This document shows, in pieces, positions 42,505 through 51,390 of a stretch of DNA of 64,000 nt (position 1 is its first letter; the number at the start of each line of letters is the position of its first letter). The position numbers and the translations under genes were made by a program. A model generated the notes under the pieces. The model saw only the letters and a program-made list of their open reading frames with translations. It was not told the DNA's origin and did not search any database. Origin of the DNA: Mycobacterium marseillense (GTDB taxonomy: Bacteria; Actinomycetota; Actinomycetes; Mycobacteriales; Mycobacteriaceae). The stretch spans positions 124,001-188,000 of the forward strand of contig NZ_AP022584.1 of NCBI RefSeq assembly GCF_010731675.1, written 5' to 3'.

Positions 42505-43413
42505 TTAGACGCCGGACCGGACCTGATCTTTGACGGCCAATACAACCGGGGGAGCGGTCCGCCAGTTCGGCACCCCTTGCTCTTCGCCCGCGGTGGGGAG
42601 CTTGTCCTCGCGGATCTGGGCCCAGTGTGAGTGATTCAGTTGGTGCAGCGCGAAACACGATTGCAGCGCGTTGTAAAAGCCCATGTTGTCGACTGATTGG
42701 TTCACCGATTCCTTGATGAGCAGGGCCGCCATCGTGGGCACTTTCGTGATCCGCCGCGCCAACTCCAGCGTGCGCTCGGCGAGTTCGTCGCGCGTGAAGA
42801 TCTTGCTGACCATGCCGAGCCGGTAGGCCTCTTCGATCCCGATCGCGTCACCGGTGAGCATGAGCTCCTTCGTGCGGCGCGGTCCGAATTCCCAGGGATG
42901 GCCGAAGTATTCCATGCCGCACATGCCGAGCCGCGTCCCCACCACATCGGCGAAGCGCACCTCTTCGCTTCCCACGATGAGGTCGCAGGCCCAGATCAGC
43001 ATGAGACCTGCTGAGAACACGTCGCCGTGCACCTGGGCGATCGTGATCTTGCGCAGGTTGCGCCAGCGCAGGTTGTTTTGAAAGAAATAGTGCCATTCCT
43101 GCAGCATGGTCCGCTCCGCGCCGTCGCGCGTACCTCCATTGATGGCCACGGTGGGGTGCTGGCCGGGCCCCGGACCGAACTCGGCACGCGCCTGCTTGGA
43201 GCCGATGTCGTGACCGGACGAGAACATCGGGCCCTCGCCGGCCAGGACGACGACGCGGACGGTGTCATCGGACTCGGCGCGGGCAAACGCCTCATCGAGT
43301 TCGACCAGCATGCCCCGATTCTGGGCGTTGCGCTGGTCGGGGCGATTCAGCGAAATCCGAACGACCATGCTGTCGTCGAAGGTCTCCCACTTCAAGAATT
43401 CGTAATCGCTCAC
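42505..43413 (-). CDS. Enoyl-CoA hydratase/isomerase family protein
   Basis: The 302-residue protein, longer than its paralogues, has MFSSGHDIGSKQARAEFGPG, a Trp/Phe-rich insert near residue 105 (EWHYFFQNNLRWRN) and HGDVFSAGLMLIWACDLIVG. FSSGHDIGS is the oxyanion region of ECHA20-like hydratases/hydrolases. The start is a GTG at 43413 behind GAAAGGGG. It is followed closely by a thioesterase gene and is divergent from a DapB-like dehydrogenase with the strong dyad at 43460. Confidence 0.9.
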   Translation of the reverse strand: MSDYEFLKWETFDDSMVVRISLNRPDQRNAQNRGMLVELDEAFARAESDDTVRVVVLAGEGPMFSSGHDIGSKQARAEFGPGPGQHPTVAINGGTRDGAERTMLQEWHYFFQNNLRWRNLRKITIAQVHGDVFSAGLMLIWACDLIVGSEEVRFADVVGTRLGMCGMEYFGHPWEFGPRRTKELMLTGDAIGIEEAYRLGMVSKIFTRDELAERTLELARRITKVPTMAALLIKESVNQSVDNMGFYNALQSCFALHQLNHSHWAQIREDKLPTAGEEQGVPNWRTAPPVVLAVKDQVRSGV

Positions 43414-43459
43414 CGTTCGCCCCTTTCGTCCGCATCCGGTAATGGTGTTATCAATATAT

Positions 43460-43475
43460 GAGAAGGTATGTTCTC
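43460..43475. promoter_or_regulatory. Operator-like dyad, long palindrome
   Basis: GAGAAGGTATGTTCTC sits inside TGAGAAGGTATGTTCTCA (43459-43476). It lies 34 bases upstream of the dehydrogenase ATG at 43510 and 46 bases upstream of the hydratase GTG on the other strand. Confidence 0.65.
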
Positions 43476-43509
43476 ACAGATCGGCTGGTGTTGGCCGGAA
43501 GGGGTGCAA

Positions 43510-44622
43510 ATGGCGGACGGTCAAGGCAAGCCACGAGTAATCCTGTGGGGCCCGGGCCAGGTCGGCGTCGGTGCGTTGCGTGCCCTCATCGCGCACCCCG
43601 GCTTGGAGCTGGCCGGGGTGGTGGTGCATGCGGAAGCCAAGGACGGCAAGGACGCCGGCGACTTGTGCGGAATGCCCGCGACTGGGGTCATCGCCACGCG
43701 AAACATCGACACCGCATTGTCGGTGGACGCAGACGTGGTGGCCTACTTCGCATCGGGTGACTATCGCTATCACGATGCGGCGCAGGACATCGCGCGCTGC
43801 CTGCGAGCGGGCATGAATGTGGTGTGCACCGCGTTGGTGCCGATGTGCTATCCGCCCGCAGCCGACAAGGAAACCGTCGAATTGCTCGAGGCGGCCTGCG
43901 CAGAGGGCAGCACCAGCTTCTTCAACAGCGGCGTCGACCCAGGCTGGGCCAACGACGTGATCGCGCTGACGATGACGGGCTTCAGCAGTCGTGTCGATAC
44001 CATCACCATGCTCGAGATGCTCGACTACGGCCCCATCAATCAACCCGACATCATGTTCGACTTCATGGGGTTCGGGCACGCCCCCGACCACCCGGCCCCG
44101 CTATTCGACCCCGAGCGGCTGGCCGCGCTGTGGGCGCCGATCGTCCACCTGGTGGCCGACGGCGTCGGACTCCCACTCGACCGCGTCGACACCTCCATCG
44201 AAAAATGGTTGGCCACAGAGCGATACGAGGTTGCGTCGGGCTGGATCGAGCCGGGCACCATGGGAGGTATGCGATTCAAGCTCGCCGGCATCGTGGGAGG
44301 TGAAGAGCGCGTTGTACTCGAACACATCACCCGTATGGGCGACGGTTCCGCGCCGGGTTGGCCGCGGCACCCATCACCGCACGGCGGCTACCGGGTCATC
44401 GTTGACGGGCTGCCCACCTACACCGTCGATATCGAGATGCATGGGCGGGAGAACAACATGCGCGGCCTGACCTACGCGACCGTCATGCGTGAGCTCAACG
44501 CCATCCCGGCCGTGATGGCCGCCCCACCGGGTGTGTTGTCGACCCTCGATCTGCCTCTGGTTACCGGTCCGGTGCGCGGCGGAACCTGGCACGGCGTGCT
44601 GCCCTCCACGGTGGCGCCGTGA
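43510..44622 (+). CDS. DapB-like NAD(P)-dependent dehydrogenase
   Basis: The 370-residue protein has an N-terminal Rossmann motif, VILWGPGQVGVGALRALIAH, and VVCTALVPMCYPPAAD, followed by FFNSGVDPGWANDVIALTMT. It resembles the mycobacterial proteins annotated as dihydrodipicolinate reductase-like or 2,4-diaminopentanoate dehydrogenase-like, whose substrates are mostly unknown. The ATG at 43510 follows GGAAGGGG; the ATG at 43468 lies inside the palindrome and was rejected. Its stop overlaps the GTG of the nitroreductase gene. Confidence 0.85.
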   Translation: MADGQGKPRVILWGPGQVGVGALRALIAHPGLELAGVVVHAEAKDGKDAGDLCGMPATGVIATRNIDTALSVDADVVAYFASGDYRYHDAAQDIARCLRAGMNVVCTALVPMCYPPAADKETVELLEAACAEGSTSFFNSGVDPGWANDVIALTMTGFSSRVDTITMLEMLDYGPINQPDIMFDFMGFGHAPDHPAPLFDPERLAALWAPIVHLVADGVGLPLDRVDTSIEKWLATERYEVASGWIEPGTMGGMRFKLAGIVGGEERVVLEHITRMGDGSAPGWPRHPSPHGGYRVIVDGLPTYTVDIEMHGRENNMRGLTYATVMRELNAIPAVMAAPPGVLSTLDLPLVTGPVRGGTWHGVLPSTVAP

Positions 44623-45278
44623 GCGAGCGACCCGGCCCGCAAACGTCGGCGGATCTCTGGGAGGTCATGCGCACCGCGTCGGCGGTGCGGCGCTATCGCG
44701 ACGAACCCGTCTCCGAGGAGGCGATCGACACCTGTCTGCGCGCTGCGAGTTGGGCTCCGTCCGGCGGCAATCAACAGCCGTGGAAGTTTGTCGTACTGAA
44801 ATCGAGCAGTTTGCGCGACGTGGTCACCGCCGCGGCCCACCAGACGTGGGACGTGATGACCGAGTTCTATCGGCTTTCGATGCCTGAGAACGCGGCGGAC
44901 GACCCCAAATCGCGCGTTCTGAAAGCGATGGCTGAGCACATGAGCGTCGGTGGCGCGGCGCCTGTGCTGGTGCTGTTCTGTGTCCAGCCGCAACGGGGAA
45001 CCACTGAACTACAGCAGGGCGGGTCGATCTTTCCGGCCGTCCAGAATTTCCTGCTGGCGGCCCGGGCCCAAGGCCTTGGAGCGGCGATCACCCTATGGCA
45101 CGGGTCCTGCGAGGACCAGCTGCGGTCCATGGTCGGTATCCCCGACGACTGGAAGATCGCGACTCTGCTCACGGTGGGCTGGCCCAAGGGCGGGCACCAC
45201 CCAGTGCGGCGGAAACCACTTGATCAGGTGGCGGCGATTGATCGTTGGGATCAATCGTGGAGCACCGCGATGGCATGA
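44619..45278 (+). CDS. Nitroreductase-family FMN oxidoreductase
   Basis: The 219-residue protein begins its fold with SAVRRYRDEPVSEEAIDTCL and AASWAPSGGNQQPWKFVVL, the FMN-binding start of the nitroreductase family, and has FLLAARAQGLGAAITLWHGS later. Such enzymes reduce nitro groups, quinones or enones with NAD(P)H. The GTG at 44619 overlaps the upstream stop, so it is coupled to the DapB-like gene. It could reduce a conjugated ketone in the pathway. Confidence 0.9.
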   Translation: MSERPGPQTSADLWEVMRTASAVRRYRDEPVSEEAIDTCLRAASWAPSGGNQQPWKFVVLKSSSLRDVVTAAAHQTWDVMTEFYRLSMPENAADDPKSRVLKAMAEHMSVGGAAPVLVLFCVQPQRGTTELQQGGSIFPAVQNFLLAARAQGLGAAITLWHGSCEDQLRSMVGIPDDWKIATLLTVGWPKGGHHPVRRKPLDQVAAIDRWDQSWSTAMA

Positions 45279-45440
45279 CGGCGGTGCCGGCGGCTGCGTG
45301 GTCCGACGCATCGAACTCAATCGACGAGGGAACGTAACGATAGCCGAAACGGCTTACACAGCACCATGATCGGCACACTCGTCGCGGCAGCGATTGAGGC
45401 ATCCCGCTGGCCTTCCGGGCCGCGCGGCCGAGCTCCCAGC

Positions 45441-46019
45441 TTATTTTTTCGGGGCGGAACGACCGATCGCGTCGTTGGAAAATGATGCGCCGAGGAAGCG
45501 CTGCACGATCGCACGTTCATCCGCTGGGGCTTTGAGTGGCCAGCACCAGAGGGCGAAAAATACGCGGATGAGCCACTGCGCGGCCAGCGGGTCCGGGTCG
45601 GTCTGGCCGAGCATTTCGGCGGCAAACCGCGTGACCGCCGGTGAGGTGGTCAGCCATTCACTGCCAGGCGCCAGCTGCGCCGATCGCATGAGATCGGCGA
45701 GCGGATCGGAACCCAAGCGCCGCAAAGCGACGTTGGTGGCCGTCACAACTCGCTCTGGGCCGCTCAGTCCGTTGATCGCGTCACGCACCGTAGCGAGGAT
45801 GCGGGTGGCCTGAATGCCAACCACGGCATCGCGAATGGCCGCCTTGCCGCCGGCGTGCCGGTAGATCGTCGCCGGCGAGCAGTGCACCTTGGCTGCCAGG
45901 GCGTCGATGGTGAAGGCATCGTAGCCGCCGCTGGAAATCAGGTCGGCCGCCGCGTTGTAGATGCGTTCAGCGGCCGCACTGCTGCGGTCGCCACCCACCA
46001 GCCAGTCGCCGTGCGACAT
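45441..46019 (-). CDS. TetR-family regulator
   Basis: The 192-residue protein has the helix-turn-helix FTIDALAAKVHCSPATIYRH at about residues 37-56 and a C-terminal ligand domain with a tryptophan-rich helix (FFALWCWPLKAPADE). It is divergent from a P450 gene, and the inverted repeat at 46060-46078 lies 41 bases upstream of its ATG. It probably represses itself and the P450. It is the second candidate for reading the GAGAAT half-sites of the island. The 162 bases between it and the nitroreductase gene show nothing else. Confidence 0.9.
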   Translation of the reverse strand: MSHGDWLVGGDRSSAAAERIYNAAADLISSGGYDAFTIDALAAKVHCSPATIYRHAGGKAAIRDAVVGIQATRILATVRDAINGLSGPERVVTATNVALRRLGSDPLADLMRSAQLAPGSEWLTTSPAVTRFAAEMLGQTDPDPLAAQWLIRVFFALWCWPLKAPADERAIVQRFLGASFSNDAIGRSAPKK

Positions 46020-46059
46020 CTCGTGAACGCCTCCCGCCGTCCAGAAAAGTGATTAGAGT

Positions 46060-46078
46060 ATTCTCTCACAGTGAGAAT
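46060..46078. promoter_or_regulatory. Inverted repeat with outward GAGAAT half-sites, TetR/P450 promoter
   Basis: ATTCTC and GAGAAT are separated by seven bases (TCACAGT). The half-site is the same as in the island dyad but the orientation is reversed, so this may be a site for the TetR at 45441 or two separate half-sites. Confidence 0.45.
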
Positions 46079-46216
46079 TCTGAGGTACGTTTTCTTAGCA
46101 ATTTCGCAGGTGGTGTGGTGCCACCGCTCCTGGCCGGGCCGTCGGCACGCTTGATCGTTCATCAACTTCGCCGCGACGTATTGACGCTGCTTGTGCGTGC
46201 GTCCCAACCTGAATCG

Positions 46217-47431
46217 GTGACGGTATTGGCTGACCCGGCCCAGTTCTTCGGCGCCGAGTCCCTGCAGGACCCCTACGCGCTGTATGACCGGATGCGTGCC
46301 GAGGCACCCGTTCATCGCATCGGCGATTCGGTGTTCTATGCCGTATGTGGCTGGGACGCAGTCGTTGACGCCGTAACGCGGGTAGAGGACTTCTCGTCGA
46401 ACCTCACCGCGACCATGGTCTATCACGACGACGGAACGGTCACCGCGTTTCAGATGGGTGAGCTGGGAGCCGCCATGCACGCGTTGGCCACCGCAGACGA
46501 TCCGACCCATGCGGCGCACCGCAAGCTTCTCCTGCCGCACCTGTCCGCCAAACGCATTCGCATCATCGAGGACTTCGCCGGCGAGACGGCCGCTCGCCTC
46601 TGGGAGGAAAACCTGCGCGACGGGCGCATCGAGTGGATGAGCGCCATGGCGAACAGACTTCCGATGATGGTGGTCGCCCGGCTATTGGGCCTGCCCGATA
46701 CCGACGTCGATGATCTCATTCGGCTTGGCTATGCCACCACCACGCTGTTGGACGGCGTCGTCACCGCCGCGCAGCTGGAAAAAGCCGGAGCCGCGGCCTT
46801 CGAACTCTCCAGCTACGTGATGGAACATTTTGAAAAGGCAAGCGCAAACGAGGAATCCGGCCTCATCGCAGATCTGGCTGCGCGCCATGCCTCTGGCGAG
46901 TTGGAGCAGACTGCCGCACTCGGGATCATGTTGACGCTGTTCAGCGCCGCGGGCGAATCCACGGCGTCGCTGCTCGGCACCGCGACATGGATTCTCGGCA
47001 CACGCCCGGCTATTCAACAGCGGGTGCGCAACGAGCCCGGGCTGTTGAATGTGTTCATCGAAGAGGTGCTGCGTTACGAGCCGCCATTTCGCGGTCACTA
47101 TCGGCACGTGCGGCGCGACACCGCGCTGGACGGCGTCGAGGTCCCGGCCGATGCCCATCTGCTGCTGATGTGGGGCGCCGCCAACCGCGATCCGGTGCAG
47201 TTCGAAGCTCCCAATGAATTCCGTCTCGACCGCGGCAGCGGCAAGACTCACGTGACTTTCGGCAAGGGCGTGCACTTTTGTGTCGGGGCTGCGTTGGCTC
47301 GGTTGGAGGCCCGCATTGTGCTGAGCACCCTGCTTAACCGCACCAGCTGGTTCGATGTGACGGACATCGGAATGTGGTTGCCTAGCATCTTGGTTCGTCG
47401 TCTCGAGCGTTTGGAGCTTGTCACGCAGTAA
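46217..47431 (+). CDS. Cytochrome P450
   Basis: The P450 of about 404 residues has the I-helix segment FSAAGESTASLLG, the ExxR region EEVLRYEPPFRGHYRHVRRD and the heme loop FGKGVHFCVGAALARLEAR. I chose the GTG at 46217 because PAQFFGAESLQDPYALYDRM is the normal N-terminus, but no ribosome site precedes it and starts up to 46049 are open. It is divergent from the TetR gene. The substrate is unknown. Confidence 0.88.
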   Translation: MTVLADPAQFFGAESLQDPYALYDRMRAEAPVHRIGDSVFYAVCGWDAVVDAVTRVEDFSSNLTATMVYHDDGTVTAFQMGELGAAMHALATADDPTHAAHRKLLLPHLSAKRIRIIEDFAGETAARLWEENLRDGRIEWMSAMANRLPMMVVARLLGLPDTDVDDLIRLGYATTTLLDGVVTAAQLEKAGAAAFELSSYVMEHFEKASANEESGLIADLAARHASGELEQTAALGIMLTLFSAAGESTASLLGTATWILGTRPAIQQRVRNEPGLLNVFIEEVLRYEPPFRGHYRHVRRDTALDGVEVPADAHLLLMWGAANRDPVQFEAPNEFRLDRGSGKTHVTFGKGVHFCVGAALARLEARIVLSTLLNRTSWFDVTDIGMWLPSILVRRLERLELVTQ

Positions 47432-47502
47432 CTTGTTCCGGCTGGCGGTTACCGGGCGCCGAGTGTCGCTACCCCGCAACGGGATCAACGTCGACCAAGG
47501 GA

Positions 47503-47727
47503 TCAACCTCTTATGGCTTCGATCGTCCACGCCGGCAGAAGTGGCGCTCGGGTCAGAAAGTGATCGCTTTGTCCGATGGCGCGAAGTAGTGCCTGTGTCC
47601 GCAGGATGCAACACCCCATGCGCACCATCGCCAATATTTCGTACCAGTCGAGTTCGACGAGCGGTCGACCGACCATCTCCTCGTAGCGTCGACTGGCTTC
47701 GGCACAGGTATCAACACCAGTTGCGGG
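47503..47727 (-). pseudogene. Remnant of an aminoglycoside-phosphotransferase-like protein, C-terminal part only
   Basis: About 74 codons encode SRRYEEMVGRPLVELDWYEI followed by LAMVRMGCCILRTQALLRAI, which looks like the C-terminus of APH/ACAD10-type kinases (a GRxLxxLDWYE helix). No N-terminal kinase part is seen; the reading frame runs back into the FUSC remnant. It is therefore a truncated fragment joined to another broken gene. Confidence 0.6.
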
Positions 47728-48070
47728 TGGCGCCAATAGGCACCGCCGCACACACGGAGACGAACACCGCAGCGGTGATGGCAATCGGGCCACTGCCGAA
47801 CAGACGATGCGCGCCGGTGCCTAACGCGATCCCCAGCGTCACGCCGATCATCATTTCGACGGCGAGTTCGGCCCGTACCACGTCGCTCACCCACAGGCAC
47901 ACCGCCGCGGCAATTGGTGCGAAGAATGGCTACTCATGGCCAAGGACATAGTGGGCGCGATACCACGCGAGGCCGCCGGCAACTGCCGATTGCGCAGCCG
48001 GCCACAGTAGGCGTCCCGATCGCTTCATCCCCGACAGTCCGACCGCAGGGATCAATGCAAACAATTTCAT
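47711..48070 (-). pseudogene. Broken FUSC-type membrane transporter
   Basis: From the ATG at 48070 the minus strand encodes LWPAAQSAVAGGLAWYRAHY and then a TAG at 47930-47932. In the same frame, PFFAPIAAAVCLWVSDVVRA and MMIGVTLGIALGTGAHRLFG continue to about 47711. This is the N-terminal membrane part of a FUSC/aromatic-acid exporter-like protein, interrupted by an in-frame stop and cut off after about 120 codons. It is next to the phosphotransferase fragment, so a deletion probably joined the two. Confidence 0.65.
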
Positions 48071-48242
48071 GATGTTGACAGCCCCGTTCGGAGTCGATGA
48101 ACTCGTGCTAATGGTCCCTGGAAGTTGTCGCCGAAAAGCGGTCTCAGCTGTCGTGCGTTGGTGCCGTCAGTCGCAAGGCGGCGCCACTGTCACATCTGCG
48201 CTATCGTGCTGTGCTGCACCGCCGTTGGGGGCCTACATCCGG

Positions 48243-49175
48243 TTAGCGGCGATTGACACCCCCGAGTCGTTCGGTGAAAAACTGGTCCAACGCAAGAGCT
48301 TGTGCGCTTTGCATGAACGCAGCCACCAACGGGGATGCATGTCCAGCGGAGTTGCTAGCGACCACGATAGGCGTTGTGACGATAGGGTCGATGAGCTCGA
48401 TGGCGCGTAGGTCGGCACCCATCAGCGTTGTCCATAGCCAAGTGTGCGGAACGATGCAGGCCCTGTCGCCGCTGGCTGCTTGCGCGAGCAGTGTGCTCAC
48501 CGAGTCGGTTTCAACTCGAGGAGTCAGACTGATGCCGAGGTCGGCGAAGGTTCCATCGACGATCTGGCGGACGCGTATCTCTGGTGTGAGCAACGTCAGT
48601 GGCAGCTTGGCCGCATCCGACCACGGCAGTGTCGTGGTGCTGGCGGGCACCATGCCGATCGGTGCGATGAGGAAATATCTCTCTTCATATAGGGGCAAAA
48701 AATCTAACCCGGCGATCTCCTCGTCCTGGGCGCCGGGAACGATCGCGGCGTCGAGTTCGAAGTCGCGCAGCCGGCGGTACAACTCTGAGGTTGCAAGGTG
48801 TGAGCGGACTTGAACCCGAACCATCGGATGCTGTGAACAAAAGCCTGACAGCACCAAAGACGAGGTAGTTGAAGCAGTCGGTATGGTGCCCAAGCGAAGC
48901 ATTCCGGTGACCCCGGATCGCATGCCTCGCATTTCGGCCTTCAACGCCGCATGCTCAGCAACCACCCGCTTCGCCCATGGCAGCAACCGTTCCCCTTCGG
49001 GAGTCAGTCCGACAAAGTTGTTTCCACGCTCGATGAGTGTGACATCGAGTTCGCGTTCGAGTTTGGCGATCGCGGCCGACAGCGCAGGTTGCGACACGTG
49101 GCAGCGCAAAGCCGCCCGGCCGAAGTGGCGCTCCACGGCGACCGCCACAAAGTACTCCAGCTGACGGAAAAGCAC
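48243..49175 (-). CDS. LysR-family transcriptional regulator
   Basis: The 310-residue protein has the N-terminal winged helix-turn-helix, RQLEYFVAVAVERHFGRAAL and VSQPALSAAIAKLERELDV, and a substrate-binding domain from about residue 90 (LRLGTIPTASTTSSLVLSGF). The start is a GTG at 49175 behind AAGGAGG. One of the four copies of the 29-bp element lies 113 bases upstream in the same direction. It may regulate the formate dehydrogenase/GMC genes to its right, or itself. About 170 bases between it and the FUSC remnant hold nothing I recognise. Confidence 0.92.
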   Translation of the reverse strand: MLFRQLEYFVAVAVERHFGRAALRCHVSQPALSAAIAKLERELDVTLIERGNNFVGLTPEGERLLPWAKRVVAEHAALKAEMRGMRSGVTGMLRLGTIPTASTTSSLVLSGFCSQHPMVRVQVRSHLATSELYRRLRDFELDAAIVPGAQDEEIAGLDFLPLYEERYFLIAPIGMVPASTTTLPWSDAAKLPLTLLTPEIRVRQIVDGTFADLGISLTPRVETDSVSTLLAQAASGDRACIVPHTWLWTTLMGADLRAIELIDPIVTTPIVVASNSAGHASPLVAAFMQSAQALALDQFFTERLGGVNRR

Positions 49176-50109
49176 CGGCGCCTCCTTGCAAACTGCGCTG
49201 TTGAGCTTGCCTGCTGGTGTGGCAACAAGGCTAGCGTGACGGGATCAACTGACGCTGAGCACTTAAACTTTCTGGGCTTGGGCTAGGGATAGCTACGGAG
49301 CCGTATCCAAGATTTCTGGCTGCCCATTCGCCGCGATTTGGCGGCGGCTACAAAGGCGAACGAAGTCAAGCGTCGCGGCCGGTTGCACGCGGCAAAAGGC
49401 CTTGAGACACCCCAACGGCGACGGCGCGGTCGTTGGGGCCATCTGGGGCGACCAGGACGGCGTCGGTTGAGGTGAGGGCGGATCGTGGCTTTCCTGGGGG
49501 TGCTGGCTGACCACTTGGTTGCTGTCTGCGGACGACTGCAGCGTGCGACCACTTCAAGTGAGCACCGAAAGCCGAAACCGTTGCCTCGCTTGGCAGTACT
49601 CCGATTACTGTGTTCAAATACGCGCCGTGCCGTTTTTATATGCCTAAGGCCGCTTGCGGCTCGCCATTCTGGAATGGAATTCGTTGACCTGCGAGCGATA
49701 GACCAGATCAATCGCCATCATCCAAATGATCAATCGTGGATAGCCGCATTTTCCTTGAGACCTTGCTCGGCCTAAGCGTAGTAAGGAAAAGCGACATCTA
49801 GGTGCGCGAGCATGCTCGACCTGATGACCATCAATGACAGGGTGGTGGGGGTTGCAATAGTGCGTCCTCGGCGCCACGGATGAGTACTTTGCCGGCTGGG
49901 AGCCAGTCGGAAATGACGTTCATTTGCGGGCTTTACGGAATTGTCCAAGGGGGGCAGGTTGCGGCGATCGACGGACTCTAGCCGGATGTACCCGGTTGGC
50001 TACTCGCCGCTGGGAAAATTGGCACGTCGCGACTCATTACCTGCGCGCAAAACATCACCCACGTGCGACTTTGCTCGGCGGTGTGTGGCCGTGCGAGGCG
50101 AATCCGGCG
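49176..50109. other. Long region without a supported gene
   Basis: Apart from the 29-bp element at 49289-49317, I see no frame with a family signature. The base composition around 49640-49780 is less GC-rich than the neighbours, which may mark old foreign or decayed DNA. Frames on both strands look like random readings. Confidence 0.6.
49289..49317 (-). promoter_or_regulatory. 29-bp element, copy 1 (toward LysR)
   Basis: Read on the minus strand it fits ATCTYRGAnnYGGCTC followed by YRTAGMYAT. It matches copy 2 at 25 of the first 26 positions. Its downstream edge is 113 bases before the LysR start. Confidence 0.6.
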
Positions 50110-51390
50110 ATGGCATGCGCGTTGGCGCAACCGGGTGACGTAAGCGGGTCCCCGGGACCCGGACAAGAGGTCGAGGCGGAAAATGAGGATGACGCGGTGG
50201 TCGAGGTCCAGTCGTCGACGGTAGGTGCTGCGGACGCGCTAGGCGGCATCGCGCCGGTGGTGGTTTCGCATGCATTCATCGATGCGTTGCTCGGCGAACA
50301 GGATGAGCTCCACCGGTGGCTTGGCGCGGCAGTACGGCAACGCCTCGTGTCGTATTGCCTGATACCGGCCGAATCATTTGACTTCGAGATGGGCGTCGTG
50401 CTCCGCCAGGTCTTCGCGGCGGCGAGCAGCCGCCAAGCAACATTGAACGAACAAGACGAAGCGGACCTGGCAGCAATCGGTGAGCAGCGAGCGCGCCAAG
50501 GCGTCCCCGTTGACGACATGCTTCGCGCATGGCGAGTCGCCACCGAGGCAGCTGTAAATTATGTGCGCAAGCTGGCGCAACGCGACGACGTCAGCGAGTC
50601 GAGGGCGCTGGAATTCCTTGAGTGCGTATTGCGGTGGTCCGATCTGGCCCTCGTCGTAACGACACGGGCGTACCGGCGCGCGGAGCTCGCGCTGGAGCGT
50701 GCGGCCGACGAGCGTGATGTGCGGTTCGTCCGCGGGACCCTGTTAGGCACGATTCCCAGCGTCGAGTTGCGCATGAAAGCCGAGGTATACGGGCTGGACC
50801 CTGATGGTGAGTATGTCGCTTTTCGCGCTCGAATCGATGACGACACTTCTCGCCGCCAGCTGGAAAAGGCGGTGGGCTTTCATGATCCGCTGTGCGAAAG
50901 GCGCGGACTGTGCGCCGATGTCGACGGCGAAGTCGTTGGGTTCATGACCGAGGCACCGCCCACAGACCTCGACGGCATCATTGGATTCGGGCACCCAAAG
51001 CCACTGGAACAGCTCGTTGAGTCCTACCGCCTGGCGACGCGCGCATTGGTGACCGCACAGGCGTGCGGACGTCGCGGAACCTACGACATCGTCGCGTTGG
51101 GTCTGCGCCCAGCCGTCGCGATGGACGTCGACGTAGGCGAATCGCTGCGCAGGCGCTACCTCGAACCGCTCGCTGCGGCGAGTTCGCCTGGTGAACTGAT
51201 GGCTACCCTGCGGGCGTACTTGGCGTGCGGAATGCACGTGGAGCGAACCGCGACGCGGTTATTTGTTCACCAGAACACCGTGCGCTATCGCATCGCGCGT
51301 TTCGAGGAACTGACGGGCGCGGACCTCGGCAGTACCGAGGTTGTGCTCGAACTCTGGTGGGCACTCGAGTTCTCGGCGATGCGTTTGTAG
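50110..51390 (+). CDS. PucR/CdaR-type transcriptional regulator
   Basis: The protein of about 426 residues ends in the PucR helix-turn-helix, LRAYLACGMHVERTATRLFV and HQNTVRYRIARFEELTGADL. The upstream region has a helical RsbT-like part (LGEQDELHRWLGAAVRQRLV) and a GGDEF-like CdaR middle domain. The start is uncertain: the ATG at 50110 has no ribosome site, while a GTG at 50197 follows GAGGA. Such regulators often respond to small metabolites. It lies between the LysR and the DUF732-like gene, flanked by copies 1 and 2 of the 29-bp element in inverted orientation. Confidence 0.85.
   Translation: MACALAQPGDVSGSPGPGQEVEAENEDDAVVEVQSSTVGAADALGGIAPVVVSHAFIDALLGEQDELHRWLGAAVRQRLVSYCLIPAESFDFEMGVVLRQVFAAASSRQATLNEQDEADLAAIGEQRARQGVPVDDMLRAWRVATEAAVNYVRKLAQRDDVSESRALEFLECVLRWSDLALVVTTRAYRRAELALERAADERDVRFVRGTLLGTIPSVELRMKAEVYGLDPDGEYVAFRARIDDDTSRRQLEKAVGFHDPLCERRGLCADVDGEVVGFMTEAPPTDLDGIIGFGHPKPLEQLVESYRLATRALVTAQACGRRGTYDIVALGLRPAVAMDVDVGESLRRRYLEPLAAASSPGELMATLRAYLACGMHVERTATRLFVHQNTVRYRIARFEELTGADLGSTEVVLELWWALEFSAMRL

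Noticed and set aside
49176..50109. Insertion sequence or tRNA in the long gene-poor stretch
   Set aside because: No transposase motif, no cloverleaf and no clear terminal repeats apart from the 29-bp element could be seen.
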